A DNA stretch of 64,000 bases from assembly GCF_000971255.1 (NCBI RefSeq), contig NZ_BBMC01000005.1, positions 1-64,000 on the forward strand, given 5' to 3'. Below, piece after piece: positions 14,234 to 24,640 of the stretch. The notes beneath the pieces were generated by a model. That model was given only the letters and a program-made list of their open reading frames with translations. It had not been told where the DNA came from and made no database searches. This DNA comes from Demequina rhizosphaerae (GTDB lineage: Bacteria; Actinomycetota; Actinomycetes; Actinomycetales; Demequinaceae). Each line of letters opens with the position of its first letter. Position 1 is the stretch's first letter. Both the position numbers and the translations under genes were made by a program.

Positions 14234-15223
14234 ATGCGTGATGTGAGAGCGATCCAGGTGACGCGGCCCGGTGGTCCGGAGGTGCTCGAGCTGGTCGAGC
14301 TCGAGCGTCCGGTCGCCACGCCCGGGCACGTCGTGGTGCGGGTCGAGGCGGCCGGCGTCAACTTCGTCGACACGTACCAGCGCTCGGGCGTATACCCCAT
14401 GGAGCTGCCGTTCGTCCCCGGCAAGGAGGGCGCCGGCGAGATCGTCGAGGTGGGCGAGGGCGTCCACGACTTCGTCGAGGGCGAGGGGGTCGCGTGGGCC
14501 TTCACGCAGGGCTCCTACGCCGAGTACATCCGCGTGCCGGTCACCGACCTCTACCGGGTCCCCGAGGACGTCGAGCTCGACATGGCGGCGGCCGCGATGC
14601 TCCAGGGGCTCACCGCGCACTACCTCGTCACCTCGTCCTACGCAGTGATGCCGGGCGACACGGTGCTGGTGCATGCCGCCGCGGGCGGCGTGGGGCTGCT
14701 CCTCACGCAGCTGGCGGTCGCGCGCGGCGCGACGGTGATCGGCACGGTCGGCTCGGCCGACAAGGTGCGGATCGCAGAGCAGGCGGGCGCGTCGCACGTG
14801 CTGCGCTACGACCTCATGGACGACATCACCCGCGACCTCCCGGAGGCCGTGCGCCGCATCGTCCCCGAGGGCGTCGCGGCCGTCTACGACGGCGTGGGCC
14901 GCACGACGTTCGACGGCTCGCTCGCATCGGTGCGCCGACGGGGATCCATGGTCCTCTTCGGGGCCGCCTCGGGCCCGGTCGACCCGGTCGACCCGCAGCG
15001 GCTCAACTCCGCGGGCTCGGTGCTGCTGAGCCGGCCGACGCTGGGCGACTTCACGGCGGACGCCGAGGAGCGGGAGTGGCGCGCGAGCGACATCTTCCAC
15101 GGGATCCTGCTCGGCGACCTCAGCGTGCGGATCGACCACGGCTACGCGCTCGAGGAGGCCGCGGAGGCGCATCGTGCGCTCGAGTCGCGCACGACGTCGG
15201 GCAAGCTCCTGCTCCACCCGTAG
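14234..15223 (+). CDS. NADPH:quinone oxidoreductase (zeta-crystallin type)
   Basis: A 329-residue zinc-independent medium-chain dehydrogenase. It has an N-terminal GroES-like domain with [12 protein letters not shown], typical of quinone oxidoreductases, and a Rossmann domain with [15 protein letters not shown]. It would reduce quinones with NADPH in the cytoplasm. It is divergent from argC, with a 49-bp gap containing the ARG box, so ArgR could influence it too, though there is no functional reason to expect this. Confidence 0.9.
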   Translation: MRDVRAIQVTRPGGPEVLELVELERPVATPGHVVVRVEAAGVNFVDTYQRSGVYPMELPFVPGKEGAGEIVEVGEGVHDFVEGEGVAWAFTQGSYAEYIRVPVTDLYRVPEDVELDMAAAAMLQGLTAHYLVTSSYAVMPGDTVLVHAAAGGVGLLLTQLAVARGATVIGTVGSADKVRIAEQAGASHVLRYDLMDDITRDLPEAVRRIVPEGVAAVYDGVGRTTFDGSLASVRRRGSMVLFGAASGPVDPVDPQRLNSAGSVLLSRPTLGDFTADAEEREWRASDIFHGILLGDLSVRIDHGYALEEAAEAHRALESRTTSGKLLLHP

Positions 15224-15261
15224 GACACATTCCCGACACATCGACCAGGCACAATGTGACC

Positions 15262-15762
15262 ATGCAGAACCTGCGACTGCGCGTCATGCGCGCCGCCGAC
15301 GTGCCGGCGGTCACGGCGCTCAACGCGGGCGCCTCGCCCGCGGTCAACCTCCTCGAGGAGGACGAGCTCGCGGCGCTGCACGCGATGAGCGACGTCGCGC
15401 TCGTCGCGACGAACCGGGACCGCGAGGTCATCGCGTTCCTGCTGAGCCTGGGCATGGGCCAGCCGTACGAGTCCGAGAACTACCGCTGGTTCGAGGACCG
15501 CGGGGTGCGTCACCAGTACATCGACCGGATCGTGGTGGCGCCGTCGGCGAAGGGCACGGGCGTGGGTCGCGCGCTCTACGAGTCGGTGTTCGAGCGGGCG
15601 CGCGAGCGCGGCGCCAGCGAGGTGACCACGGAGGTCCAGCTCGACCCGCCGAACCCGGGCTCGGTGACGTTCCACGAGCACCTGGGCTTCCAGCGGGTCG
15701 CGGAGCAGCGCACGCGGGGCGGGTCCGTGCTCGTCGCGCTGCTGGCGCGGGCGGTCTACTGA
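15262..15762 (+). CDS. GNAT family N-acetyltransferase
   Basis: A 166-residue acetyltransferase with the acetyl-CoA-binding motif A visible as VVAPSAKGTGVGRALYE and the C-terminal HLGFQRV strand. The substrate is unknown. The ATG at 15262 lies 38 bp after the quinone oxidoreductase stop, so co-transcription is plausible. The upstream open frame overlapping the oxidoreductase is not coding. Confidence 0.88.
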   Translation: MQNLRLRVMRAADVPAVTALNAGASPAVNLLEEDELAALHAMSDVALVATNRDREVIAFLLSLGMGQPYESENYRWFEDRGVRHQYIDRIVVAPSAKGTGVGRALYESVFERARERGASEVTTEVQLDPPNPGSVTFHEHLGFQRVAEQRTRGGSVLVALLARAVY

Positions 15763-15770
15763 CCCCCTGC

Positions 15771-16466
15771 CTACTTGGCGATGAACATCCCGGCGTTGCG
15801 GGCGCGCTCGTCGGCGACGCGGTGGAGGCCGTAGCTCAGCACGCGCTCGTCGGAGCCGAGGCGGTGCGCCGTCCGGCGGATGAGGTCGCCGATGGCGGAG
15901 CGGTCCATCGCGTCGACCACCTCGGCGTCCTCGGCGGATCCCGCGAGGGAATCCTTCACGAGGGCGACGACGTCGTCGTTGGGCGGGATGGGCGCGTGCA
16001 CCATGAAGGCGATGGACGCCCAGGTGCCGGGGCCGAGCCCGCGGATCGAGAGCAGCAGCTTCGCGACCTCGTCGGTGCGGGTGCGGATCGCGTCCTGCAT
16101 GTCGAAGGCGGACCTCACGCCCGAGTGGGTGAGCAGGCGGGCGGCCTCGTGGATGACGTCGGCGCGCCGGCGCGGGACGCCGAGCACGGTGGAGTCGCCC
16201 CAGCGGTCGCCGAGGATCGAGCGGAGGTCGACCGGATCGATCGCGGCGAGCTCGACGAGGTTGTCGAGGCTGCTGCCGGGTCGGCGGCGCATGACGGAGT
16301 CGGCGATGTCGCCGACCGCCTGCTCCGGCAGCTGCGATGCGAACACGCCCGTGATGAGGGCAAGCTCGCTCTGAGCGGGATAACCCCACGGCGCGGCGTC
16401 CCTCCAGCCGGCCGGGAGGATCCCCCCAAGCGCCGCCCTCAGATTCGGCACCAGGTCCTCGACCAT
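15771..16466 (-). CDS. conserved protein with helix-hairpin-helix-like segment
   Basis: About 231 residues from the ATG at 16466 (MVEDL), or 260 from an ATG at 16553. It is mostly alpha-helical. The segment LLLSIRGLGPGTWASIAFM resembles the helix-hairpin-helix of HhH-GPD base-excision glycosylases, but I do not see the usual catalytic Asp context or a C-terminal Fe-S cluster. A role in DNA repair is therefore only a guess. It is convergent with the GNAT gene, 8 bp apart. Confidence 0.65.
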   Translation of the reverse strand: MVEDLVPNLRAALGGILPAGWRDAAPWGYPAQSELALITGVFASQLPEQAVGDIADSVMRRRPGSSLDNLVELAAIDPVDLRSILGDRWGDSTVLGVPRRRADVIHEAARLLTHSGVRSAFDMQDAIRTRTDEVAKLLLSIRGLGPGTWASIAFMVHAPIPPNDDVVALVKDSLAGSAEDAEVVDAMDRSAIGDLIRRTAHRLGSDERVLSYGLHRVADERARNAGMFIAK

Positions 16467-16591
16467 GGACCCACGGTACTCCCCGGACTGCATCAGCGGC
16501 ACCCGTGCAAAAGGGGCATATCCCACGACTTTCGGGGCCTCCGTTTCCGGCATCCGAGCGCGCTTCTCAGGGGCCGTCCTAGGCTCGGGGC

Positions 16592-17635
16592 ATGCGCATC
16601 CTCATCGTCGGCGGCACGGGCCTGATCTCGTCCGAGCTCGCCTCCCAGGCCGCGGCGGCCGGCCACCATCTCACGCTCGTCACCCGCGGGCGCTCGCCGC
16701 TCGAGGCTCCCCCAGGCACGGCATCGATCCACGCGGACGCGACCGACGCATCGGCCCTGCGGGAGGCCCTGCACGGCATGCGGCTGCGGGGCGAGCGCTT
16801 CGACGCGGTGGTGCAGTTCATCGCGTTCACGCCCGAGCAGGTGGCGGCGGATGTCGAGACGTTCGCCCCGCTCACGGACCAGTACGTGCTGGTGGCGACC
16901 TCGGCCGCTTACAAGACGTTCGACCGGCTCCACCCGCTCACCGAGGACACGGAGCAGGAGAACCTCCACTGGGAGTACGCGCGCCTCAAGGCGGAGTGCG
17001 AGGCGGTGCTGCGGGCGAGCGGAATCCCGTGGACCATCGTGCGGCCGGCGCACACGTACGGCCCGTCGAAGATCCCGGGCTACACGGGCAACAGCTCGCA
17101 TCCGTGGACGCTGGTCGACCGGATGCGGCGGGGCGCGGACATCGTGATCCCGGGCGACGGCACGTCGCTGTGGACGCTCACGCACGCGCGGGACGTGGCG
17201 GCGGGGATGCTGGGGCTGCTGGGGAACGAGGCGGCGCTCGGGGAGGCGGTCCACATCACCTCGGACGAGGCGCTCACCTGGAGGGGCATCCACGCGGCGA
17301 TCGCGGCCGCGGCGGGACTGACGCCGGAGCAGTTCGCGGCGCAGGTGGTGTGCGTGCCGTCGGACGCGCTGGTGGCGGCGCGGCCGTCGGAGGCGGGCTC
17401 GATCTACGGCGACAAGATGCATCCGGCGGTCTACGACACCTCCAAGATCAGGCGCCTGGTGCCGGGCTGGGAGGCGCGGGTGGCGTTCGAGCAGGGCGTC
17501 GCGGAGGCGGTCGCCTGGTTCGAGGCGGACCCGGCGCGACAGCAGGTGAACGAGGACGCGAACGCGATGCTCGACGCGGTGGCGCGCATCTATCGGGACG
17601 CGCTCGACCGGGTGCGGGCCGAGGTGGGGCCCTGA
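16592..17635 (+). CDS. NAD-dependent epimerase/dehydratase family protein
   Basis: A 347-residue extended short-chain dehydrogenase with the N-terminal dinucleotide motif GGTGLIS and the region VRPAHTYGP that is common in sugar-nucleotide epimerases. The usual YxxxK appears as YARLK. The substrate is unknown. The stop codon overlaps the putative CTG start of the small membrane-protein gene that follows. Confidence 0.85.
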   Translation: MRILIVGGTGLISSELASQAAAAGHHLTLVTRGRSPLEAPPGTASIHADATDASALREALHGMRLRGERFDAVVQFIAFTPEQVAADVETFAPLTDQYVLVATSAAYKTFDRLHPLTEDTEQENLHWEYARLKAECEAVLRASGIPWTIVRPAHTYGPSKIPGYTGNSSHPWTLVDRMRRGADIVIPGDGTSLWTLTHARDVAAGMLGLLGNEAALGEAVHITSDEALTWRGIHAAIAAAAGLTPEQFAAQVVCVPSDALVAARPSEAGSIYGDKMHPAVYDTSKIRRLVPGWEARVAFEQGVAEAVAWFEADPARQQVNEDANAMLDAVARIYRDALDRVRAEVGP

Positions 17636-17871
17636 CCGGCGAGGAACCCCCGAAGGGACGGGACCCGGAGGTCGCGTTCCCGCTCGCGATCGCGTCGACG
17701 GCGCTGGGCGTGGTGGGCCTCACGGTGCCGACGCTCGCCTGGGTCGCGCTGCTGCTCGCGGTGGCGGGCTACCTCCTCAATGTCCGGCACGCCCCGACGC
17801 GAGCGTTCGCGATCGCGGGCGCGGCGTTCGCGCTGGTGGGGATCGTGACCGCGATCGTCGGGTCGGGCTGA
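17632..17871 (+). CDS. small membrane protein, probable CTG start
   Basis: About 79 residues with two hydrophobic helices, around FPLAIASTALGVVGLTV and the following ALLLAVAGYLL, and a third near the C-terminus. No ATG or GTG is available. A CTG at 17632 overlaps the upstream stop codon (CTGA) and has GAGGTGGGG just before it, which would allow coupled translation. The hydrophobic pattern in this frame is unlikely to be chance, but the exact start is uncertain. Function unknown. Confidence 0.5.
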   Translation: MTGEEPPKGRDPEVAFPLAIASTALGVVGLTVPTLAWVALLLAVAGYLLNVRHAPTRAFAIAGAAFALVGIVTAIVGSG

Positions 17872-17911
17872 CCCTCCCGGGCGTACTGTCGAAGGGCGAG
17901 AAGGGATCGCC

Positions 17912-18901
17912 ATGCACGCCATCGCCGCCTTCGCCGGGCTCCCGATCGAGAGCCACGAGGCGCTCGTCGACGTCGAGCTGCCGATGCCCGACCACGGTCC
18001 CCTCGACCTGCTCATCCGGGTCGAGGCGGTGTCCGTCAACCCGGTGGACGTGAAGGTGCGCGTCTCGCGTTCGACGCCCGACTCTCCGCGGGTCCTGGGT
18101 TACGACGGGGCGGGCGTGGTGGAGGCGGTCGGCGCGGAGGTGGCCGGCTTCGCCCCGGGCGACCATGTCTGGTGGGCCGGAGACATCGGCCGCGCGGGCT
18201 CGAACGCCGAGTACCAGGCGGTCGACCATCGGATCGTCGCACATCTGCCGTCGACCTGGACCTTCGCGGAGGCCGCGGCCCTGCCCCTGACGGCGCTCAC
18301 CGCGATGGAGGCGTTCCGCGACCACCTGCGGCTCGAGCCACGCTCGGAGGGCACGCTTCTCATGGTCGGGGGCGCGGGCGGGGTGGGCTCGGCGGCGATC
18401 CAGCTGGCGAAGGCCACCACCGGCCTCAGCGTGCTGGCGACCGCGAGCCGCGAGGCCTCGGCCGAGTGGGCGACCGCGATGGGCGCGGACGCCGTCGTCG
18501 ACCACCGGAACCTCGCGGCGGCGGTGCTCGGGGCCGCCCCGGAGGGCGTCGACCACATCTTCTCCGCCTTCACGCCGGGCAACATCGGCGCCTTCGCGGA
18601 GATCGGGCGCCCGTTCTCTCAGGTGGTCGTGATCGACGGCGGCTTCGAGGACATCGCGCCGCTCAAGCCCAAGTCGATGTCGGTGCACTGGGAGTACATG
18701 TTCGCGCGTGCCCTGCACGGGACCGCCGACCTCGGCCGCCAGGGCGAGTACCTCGCGGAGGTCGCCCACCTCGCGGAGCGCGGGCTTGTGCGAACGACCG
18801 CGAACGAGCTCCTCGAGGGGTTCACGGCGGCCAACCTGCGCGAGGCGCATCGGCGCGTGGAGTCGTCGTCGATGATCGGCAAGGTCGTGGTGCACCGGTA
18901 G
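17912..18901 (+). CDS. zinc-independent alcohol dehydrogenase/quinone reductase family protein
   Basis: A 329-residue medium-chain dehydrogenase: a GroES-like N-terminus with VSVNPVDVKVR, then a Rossmann domain with GGAGGVGSAAIQLAK. It lacks obvious zinc-ligand cysteines, so it is closer to NADPH-quinone or enoyl reductases than to alcohol dehydrogenases. It is a single gene; AGAAGGGA lies before the ATG. Confidence 0.85.
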   Translation: MHAIAAFAGLPIESHEALVDVELPMPDHGPLDLLIRVEAVSVNPVDVKVRVSRSTPDSPRVLGYDGAGVVEAVGAEVAGFAPGDHVWWAGDIGRAGSNAEYQAVDHRIVAHLPSTWTFAEAAALPLTALTAMEAFRDHLRLEPRSEGTLLMVGGAGGVGSAAIQLAKATTGLSVLATASREASAEWATAMGADAVVDHRNLAAAVLGAAPEGVDHIFSAFTPGNIGAFAEIGRPFSQVVVIDGGFEDIAPLKPKSMSVHWEYMFARALHGTADLGRQGEYLAEVAHLAERGLVRTTANELLEGFTAANLREAHRRVESSSMIGKVVVHR

Positions 18902-18921
18902 CGGGCAGAGTTCTCCCGTGG

Positions 18922-19110
18922 TCATGCGGCGTCTTGTTCGTCGTGGTGGTCGTCGAGGTCGATGTGGAGTCGTGCGATGCCACCTTGGATGGGGGTCCGG
19001 GTGGGGTCGATGGTGGCCGGTGAGATGAACCATGGTCTGCCGTCGCGCATCTCGAGCTCCCAGTCGGTGGTGTGGAGCCTGACGTGGCAGCCGGTGCACA
19101 GCGGGACCCC
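18922..19110 (-). pseudogene. C-terminal fragment of DUF222 HNH endonuclease
   Basis: In one minus-strand frame, ending at a TGA at 18922-18924, the sequence encodes NGVPLCTGCHVRLHTTDWE and onward to the terminus. This is the zinc-binding/HNH tail expected right after the point where the endonuclease gene at 19595-20728 breaks off. The two pieces are separated by about 0.5 kb of unrelated, lower-GC DNA. The tail alone has no plausible start. Confidence 0.7.
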
Positions 19111-19186
19111 GTTGGGCGCACATGCGGTGCGCCTGATCGCGCCGCGCGCTAAGCCCTGACGTCGGAGTGCTCAGTAGGCTCAGGGC

Positions 19187-19552
19187 ATGCTGAGAGAACT
19201 TCGCGCCAATCGCGGCTGGAAGAGACTGCTCACGCCAATTCCGCAGTTCAGCGTCCACTTCTCGAAGGAAACATGCGCTTCGAGCCTTTGGGCCTATGGC
19301 GAGGATGACCTCGCAGACCGCGCACTGACGATGACCGACGCCGAACTGACTCACGTTCAGACCATCGCGTCGCACTTCGAGGATCCAGACTTCGCGCTGC
19401 CTGCGGCGGCCAAGCGCATCACGCACAATCACGTGATGGCACTCGCGGCGGTCGCGTACTTCGAGCGCCGGATTCGCCCGCTGGCACTCGGACGCCGCCG
19501 ACCGCAGAAGCTCCGGCCCGCAAAGTTTGCCCCCACGGCTCCCGAGCTCTAG
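19187..19552 (+). CDS. hypothetical protein inside the DUF222 interruption
   Basis: 121 residues, beginning MLRELRANRGWKRLL. It is on the opposite strand from the endonuclease halves and visibly lower in G+C than its neighbours. A TAGGCT hexamer lies about 11 bases before the ATG, which fits a leaderless actinobacterial promoter. I do not recognise a family. It may be the cargo of whatever inserted into the HNH gene, or an unrelated orphan. Confidence 0.5.
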   Translation: MLRELRANRGWKRLLTPIPQFSVHFSKETCASSLWAYGEDDLADRALTMTDAELTHVQTIASHFEDPDFALPAAAKRITHNHVMALAAVAYFERRIRPLALGRRRPQKLRPAKFAPTAPEL

Positions 19553-19594
19553 TCCCAGCCCGGCCACCGAGTGTCGCGACGCGCAGCCGGTGTA

Positions 19595-20728
19595 TTAACG
19601 AGTTGCTCCGTCCTTGAGGTCGGTGCGGCCGCCGTCGCGACCCCAATAGCGCCAGTGGTGCACGATGCACCACGTCGGTGGTGCCAGGCACCACGCACAG
19701 CCGCCGTCACGTTCCATCAGCGCCTTGCGTTGATCGGCGGTGTACAGGCGGCGTGCACGACCCCAGTCCAACGGCACCGAGTCCCCACCCATCACGACGG
19801 GCAGGATCCGTGCGTCGACGGCCATCAGCCGCATCGTGCCCACGGTGATCGGGCCCGGCAGCGAGTCGCACGAGCCCATGGCCAGGTCGTCCTCCAGGTC
19901 GGCCTTGTTCACGCGGACGATGACCTCGGTGCGCACCCCCGACCCGGGCCGGTCGCAGCCCAGCCCATGCTGGGCGAGCATCGCCAACGCGTCCACCCTC
20001 ACCTGCACCGCGGTGCGCCGATCCGCCTGCGCCAGCACAGGATCGTCCTGGCGCCGCTGGAAGGCGTCCTTGAGCTGGGCGTCGACCCACGCCACGATCG
20101 GTGCCGCCGACGCCACATCCAAACGCGCCGACAGCCGGGTCATGCCGTCGGCGTCACGCGAGATCACCAGCGCACGCTGGTCACGGTGGCGGCGCTCCTT
20201 CGCAGCCAACGCCTCCCGGTCCAGGCGCGCCCGCAGCTGCTCGCACGCCCGCCGCAGATCCCGCAACGACAACCGCTCCGCCTTCGCCACCAGCCTGGCC
20301 TCCAGCCCCTCAGGAACCTCGGTCAGGGAGTCGAGGGTGTCGGTCAACACCGTGACCGCGCCGGCTCCGATCCGTCCCTCCTCATGCGCGGCCGCGATCA
20401 GCGGATACCTCTCCTTCTTCGCCGAGTCGCCCGCATCGATGAGCTTCTGCGCCTCCCCCTCACCGATACCAAGATCCTCGGCGACCTTGCCCCGTGCGTT
20501 CGCGTGCCCGTGGCGGCGTGCCCACCCGTTCGCGCCCCGCTCGCGCGCCGAGCGTCGTTGCACGGCGGCCCCCGCGTCCGCCGCGGCCACGCCCGCGTGG
20601 CGGTACACCGACGCCACGCACTCCTGGAACAGCCCGAACTCCTCCTCGCCCAACGCATCCAGGTCCGCACCCTCGAAGTGGCGCAACGCGGCCAACGCAG
20701 TCGTGAGGCGGGCCGCGGAGAACGTCAT
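19595..20728 (-). pseudogene. DUF222 / HNH endonuclease, truncated N-terminal part
   Basis: 377 residues from the ATG at 20728. It has the alpha-helical DUF222 domain over most of its length, then the start of an HNH module, CAWCLAPPTWCIVHHW, followed by GGRTDLKDG. After that the frame runs into unrelated codons and stops. The missing tail is found at 18922-19110. DUF222-HNH proteins are multicopy in actinobacteria and are often linked to mobile DNA. It is probably inactive because half of the metal-binding module is lost. Confidence 0.8.
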
Positions 20729-20947
20729 GAACCCAGTCCACCACGAGGGTCTGACAACCACACCGGCCAGAATCCACAGGAATACCAGGGAGGATAACTT
20801 CCCCACCCCACGAGACCGGGGACATCACCCCGCGGCGCCACGACGCCGCGGCACCACCGCCGCGCGCACCAGGGACGATGCGCGAAACGCCCCCGCAAGG
20901 ACTGGTCGAGAAGCCGACGCGAGGGCGGGCGCGAGTGCCCCGCACGT

Positions 20948-21862
20948 CTACGAACGGGGCGGGTTGACGGTGTCGCCGTCCCAGTCGAGCCGGTCGTCGG
21001 GGCCGACCTCGAACGCCTCGAGGCCCGGCTCCGCGAGCACCGCATCCACCACCCCGCGCGAGCCCGCGACGATGGTCGAGTCCCAGTCGATCTCGCTCGC
21101 GACGAGCCACCCATGGTCGGCGGGCCACGCGTACTGCGGCATCGGCTCGCGGAACGGCGCCCACCACCCGATCCCCGCCCCGAAGCCCCAGTCGGGGTCG
21201 GCGAGCTCGGCCAGCGCACCCGACAGCATCAGGTACTCGCGGCCCGTCCCCTCCATCCCAGGGATCTCGAGCAGCTCTCCGCGCGCGACCGCCTCGACCA
21301 CGTCCTCCGCGAGCACGGGAACGTCCGGCGACGGACCGGCACCGGAGCCGCCAGCAGCGCCGGCACCCGCATCGACGCCTGCATCGTCGGCGCGGGTCGC
21401 GATGATCACGTGCCGCCCGCCGGGGTGCAGCTCGCTGTACCCGGCCCAGATCCCGAGCGTCACCGGCGAAGCCCCGTCGCCCTCCGGCAGATGAGGCACG
21501 AGCGCCGCCCAGAGACGCGGCTCGAGCCAGCCGTCGCGCGTGGGCCCGATCTCCCACCCGTCGTCGAGCCGGACGAACTCCTCGTCGCCCGCGAGCGCGT
21601 GCCACTGCACCAGCGGGTGCACGACCCCGCCGACCGCATCGGCCACCGACGCCCACGTCCACTCGCGCTCCTCGACCACGCGCGGGACCATGCCGCCGCC
21701 CGGGTCCTCCCAGGAGAGCCGTCGCGCGGGCACGGGGTGGAGGATGCGGGCGTACGCCTCGAAGCCGGTGCCGGCGACGCCACCCACGGTCGCCCACGTG
21801 CCGATGCGCCCGCGCAGCCATTCCCCCGCCTCAGCGGCGGCGGCGCCCCGCAGCGCCCTCAC
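20948..21862 (-). CDS. conserved actinobacterial hypothetical protein
   Basis: 304 residues with a GTG start at 21862. It is rich in Trp and acidic residues, with no signal peptide and no membrane segment. A glycine/alanine-rich linker near the middle separates two globular parts. The C-terminal part contains WWAPFREPMPQYAWPADHGW followed by DWDSTIV. I do not assign a function. A 14-base unit is duplicated in tandem in the short gap just upstream of the start. Confidence 0.65.
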   Translation of the reverse strand: MRALRGAAAAEAGEWLRGRIGTWATVGGVAGTGFEAYARILHPVPARRLSWEDPGGGMVPRVVEEREWTWASVADAVGGVVHPLVQWHALAGDEEFVRLDDGWEIGPTRDGWLEPRLWAALVPHLPEGDGASPVTLGIWAGYSELHPGGRHVIIATRADDAGVDAGAGAAGGSGAGPSPDVPVLAEDVVEAVARGELLEIPGMEGTGREYLMLSGALAELADPDWGFGAGIGWWAPFREPMPQYAWPADHGWLVASEIDWDSTIVAGSRGVVDAVLAEPGLEAFEVGPDDRLDWDGDTVNPPRS

Positions 21863-21974
21863 GGCCGCACCTTCACAGCAGCACCTTCACAGCAGCACCC
21901 CACGACCACGCACATTCACCACAGCACCCCGACAGCCTCGCGCCTTCACACCCGCACCCCCACGCCCAGGCACC

Positions 21975-22484
21975 CTACCGCCCGAGAAGCTCCCGGTAGA
22001 TGGCCAGATCGGCGTCGGAGAACACGCAGAAGATGACCTCCTCGACCCCGGGCGCGGAGGCCAGCGCCCGCCCGACGGAGCGCACCGCCACGCGCGCGGC
22101 CTCCTCGGCCGGATAGGCGAACGCCCCGGTCGAGATGCAGGGGAAGGCGATCGACCGGCACCCGTGCTCCTGCGCGAGCGCGATCGACGTGGCGTAGGCG
22201 GACGCGAGCCGCGCCTCCTCGCCCTGGTCGCCCCCGTGCCACACCGGCCCGACCGCGTGGATGACGTGCCGCGCGGGCAGCGCGTGACCGCCGGTGATCT
22301 TCGCGGACCCGACCGCGCACCCGCGCAGCCCCATGCACTCCTCGAGCAGACCCGGCCCGGCCGCCCGGTGGATCGCGCCGTCCACTCCCCCGCCGCCCAG
22401 CAGCGACGAGTTGGCGGCGTTGACGATCGCGTCGACGCCGAGCGTCGTGATGTCGGCGCGCCGCACCGCCAGGACGGCGGTCAC
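21975..22484 (-). CDS. macro domain protein (ADP-ribose hydrolase-like)
   Basis: 169 residues with the full macro-domain signature: [20 protein letters not shown] near the N-terminus, then AIHRAAGP and the phosphate loop [12 protein letters not shown]. Such proteins bind or hydrolyse ADP-ribose or O-acetyl-ADP-ribose in the cytoplasm. The GTG start overlaps the transaldolase stop (GTGA), so it is coupled to the pentose-phosphate genes. No ADP-ribosyltransferase is nearby. Confidence 0.93.
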   Translation of the reverse strand: MTAVLAVRRADITTLGVDAIVNAANSSLLGGGGVDGAIHRAAGPGLLEECMGLRGCAVGSAKITGGHALPARHVIHAVGPVWHGGDQGEEARLASAYATSIALAQEHGCRSIAFPCISTGAFAYPAEEAARVAVRSVGRALASAPGVEEVIFCVFSDADLAIYRELLGR

Positions 22485-23578
22485 GCGAGCGCCTCGCCCA
22501 CGGTCGCGAGCAGGCCCTCCCACGATGCGATGAACTTGTCGACGCCCTCGCGCTCGAGCTGCGCGGTCACGTCCGCCATGTCGATCCCGACCTTCTCCAG
22601 GTGCGCGAACGCGGACTGGGCCTCGTGGTACGTCCCCTCGATGGTGTTCCAGCCGCCCTCGTGCGCCTCGCCGTGGTCCTCGAACGCGCGCAGCGTCGCC
22701 TCCGGCATCGTGTTGACGACGCCGGGCGCGACCAGCTCGTCGACGTACATCGTGTCGGGGTACGCGGGGTCCTTGACCGAGGTCGACGCCCACAGCGGCC
22801 GCTGCGGCCGCGCGCCCTTCTCCGCGAGCGCCGCCCAGCGCTGCGTGGTGAGGACGTGCTCGTGCTGCTCGTACGCGAGCCGCGCGTTCGCGATCGCGGC
22901 GATCCCGCACAGCCCGGAGTTCGGGTCGATCGCGCGCAGCCGCTTGTCGACCTCGGTGTCGACGCGGCTGACGAAGAACGAGGCGACGGATCCCAGCCGC
23001 GACACGTCGCGTCCCGCCGCCACGGCGCCCTCGACCCCGGACAGGAACGCGTCCACGACCGCCCGGTAGCGGGCGAGCGAGAAGATCAGCGTGACGTTGA
23101 CGGAGATGCCCTCGGACAGCGCGGTCGTGATCGCCGGCAGGCCCTCGACCGTCGCAGGGATCTTGATCATGAGGTTCTCGCGCCCGACCTCGTCCCACAG
23201 CTCCCGCGCCTGCTCGATCGTCCCGATGGAGTCGTGCGCGAGGCGGGGGTCCACCTCGATCGACACGCGCCCGTCGACGCCGTGCGTGTGCCGGTACACG
23301 TGGTGGAGGACGTCGCACGCGTCGCGCACGTCGGCCGTCGTGATCTCGCGCACGGCCTCCTCGGCGGTCGCCCCGCGCGCGGCGAGCGCGGAGAGCTGCT
23401 CGTCGTACTGCGACGACCCGGACACGGCGGCCTCGAAGATCGACGGGTTCGTCGTGACGCCCGCGAGCGACAGCGAGTGGATCTCCTCGGCGAGCGAGCC
23501 CGACGCGAGCCGGTCGCGGCTGAGGTCGTCGAGCCACACGGACACCCCGGCGGCGGAGAGCAGGTGCAACGCGCTCAT
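22481..23578 (-). CDS. tal: transaldolase
   Basis: Transfers dihydroxyacetone units between sugar phosphates in the non-oxidative pentose phosphate pathway. The 365 residues match the actinobacterial type. TNPSIFEAA lies near the N-terminus and the Schiff-base lysine is in LMIKIPAT. It is divergent from the SDR-zwf-gnd cluster, so both branches of the pathway are adjacent. Confidence 0.96.
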   Translation of the reverse strand: MSALHLLSAAGVSVWLDDLSRDRLASGSLAEEIHSLSLAGVTTNPSIFEAAVSGSSQYDEQLSALAARGATAEEAVREITTADVRDACDVLHHVYRHTHGVDGRVSIEVDPRLAHDSIGTIEQARELWDEVGRENLMIKIPATVEGLPAITTALSEGISVNVTLIFSLARYRAVVDAFLSGVEGAVAAGRDVSRLGSVASFFVSRVDTEVDKRLRAIDPNSGLCGIAAIANARLAYEQHEHVLTTQRWAALAEKGARPQRPLWASTSVKDPAYPDTMYVDELVAPGVVNTMPEATLRAFEDHGEAHEGGWNTIEGTYHEAQSAFAHLEKVGIDMADVTAQLEREGVDKFIASWEGLLATVGEALA

Positions 23579-23677
23579 GATGGCCTCCCAAGTCCCCCTC
23601 GCCCCACCCTAGGTCGCCCGGCGGAACATGCGCACCTCGTTCTAGGTTGGCCTGTGGGGACACACGAGGGAGCACAC

Positions 23678-24640
23678 ATGAGCTGGACCGCCGACGACAT
23701 GCCCGACCTCACCGGCCGCACGGCCGTCATCACCGGCGCGAACGGCGGGCTCGGCCTCGCCTCCGCGATCGCGCTGGCGCGCCGCGGCGCGCACATCGTG
23801 ATGGCCGCGCGCGACCCCGCCAAGACGGACGATGCGCGGGCGGCGGTCCTCGCGGAGGTCCCGGGGGCCTCGCTCGAGACCGTGCCGCTCGACCTGGCCT
23901 CGCAGGCAGGCGTCCGCGACGCGGCCGCGACGATCCTCGCGGCGCACCCGTCGATCGACATCCTCCTCGCCAACGCCGGCGTCATGGCGATGCCCGAGCG
24001 CCGCACGGAGGACGGCTTCGAGATGCAGCTCGCGGTCAACCACCTGGGCCACTGGACGCTGGTCTCGCGCCTCCTCCCCAGCCTCCTCGCGGCCCCGGCG
24101 GCGCGCATCGTCACCCTGACGTCGATCGCGCGCCTCAACGCGACGTCGGTCGACCCCGCCAACCCGAACCTCGACGGCGAGTACGAGGACTGGCGCGCGT
24201 ACGGCCAGTCCAAGCTCGCCGCCCTGCAGACGGCCCTGGGTCTGGACGATGCGCTGCGCGCCGCGGGCGCCGAGGCCCGGGCCCTCTGCGCGCACCCCGG
24301 CATCTCGCACACCGACCTGCAGAAGCGCACCGTGCGCGAGGGCGGCGGCGGCAGGCAGGGACCGTTCTGGGAGGCGTACGCGGAGCAACGCGGCATGCCG
24401 CCCGAGCAGGGCGTGCTCCCCCAGCTGCGCGCCGCCACCGACCCGCACGCCCGCGGCGGCACGCTGTGGGGGCCGCGATGGGGGCTCTCGGGCCCGCCGA
24501 CCCGCAAGCTGCTGGTGCGGCGCGGCCCGATCGAGGCCGGCATCCCCGGCCTGTGGGAGGCGTCGATGGCGCTCACCGGGGAACGCATGGACGTCGAGGC
24601 GGCCGCCGCGGCCGCCCGCGCACGGGAGGCGACCCCGTGA
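23678..24640 (+). CDS. short-chain dehydrogenase/reductase
   Basis: 320 residues with [10 protein letters not shown] (nucleotide binding), NAGVMA, and a catalytic YGQSK (YxxxK) pair. It resembles the retinol-dehydrogenase/oxidoreductase branch of classical SDRs. The ATG at 23678 has GAGGGAG upstream. It overlaps zwf by GTGA, so it is part of that operon, although its substrate is unknown. Confidence 0.88.
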   Translation: MSWTADDMPDLTGRTAVITGANGGLGLASAIALARRGAHIVMAARDPAKTDDARAAVLAEVPGASLETVPLDLASQAGVRDAAATILAAHPSIDILLANAGVMAMPERRTEDGFEMQLAVNHLGHWTLVSRLLPSLLAAPAARIVTLTSIARLNATSVDPANPNLDGEYEDWRAYGQSKLAALQTALGLDDALRAAGAEARALCAHPGISHTDLQKRTVREGGGGRQGPFWEAYAEQRGMPPEQGVLPQLRAATDPHARGGTLWGPRWGLSGPPTRKLLVRRGPIEAGIPGLWEASMALTGERMDVEAAAAAARAREATP

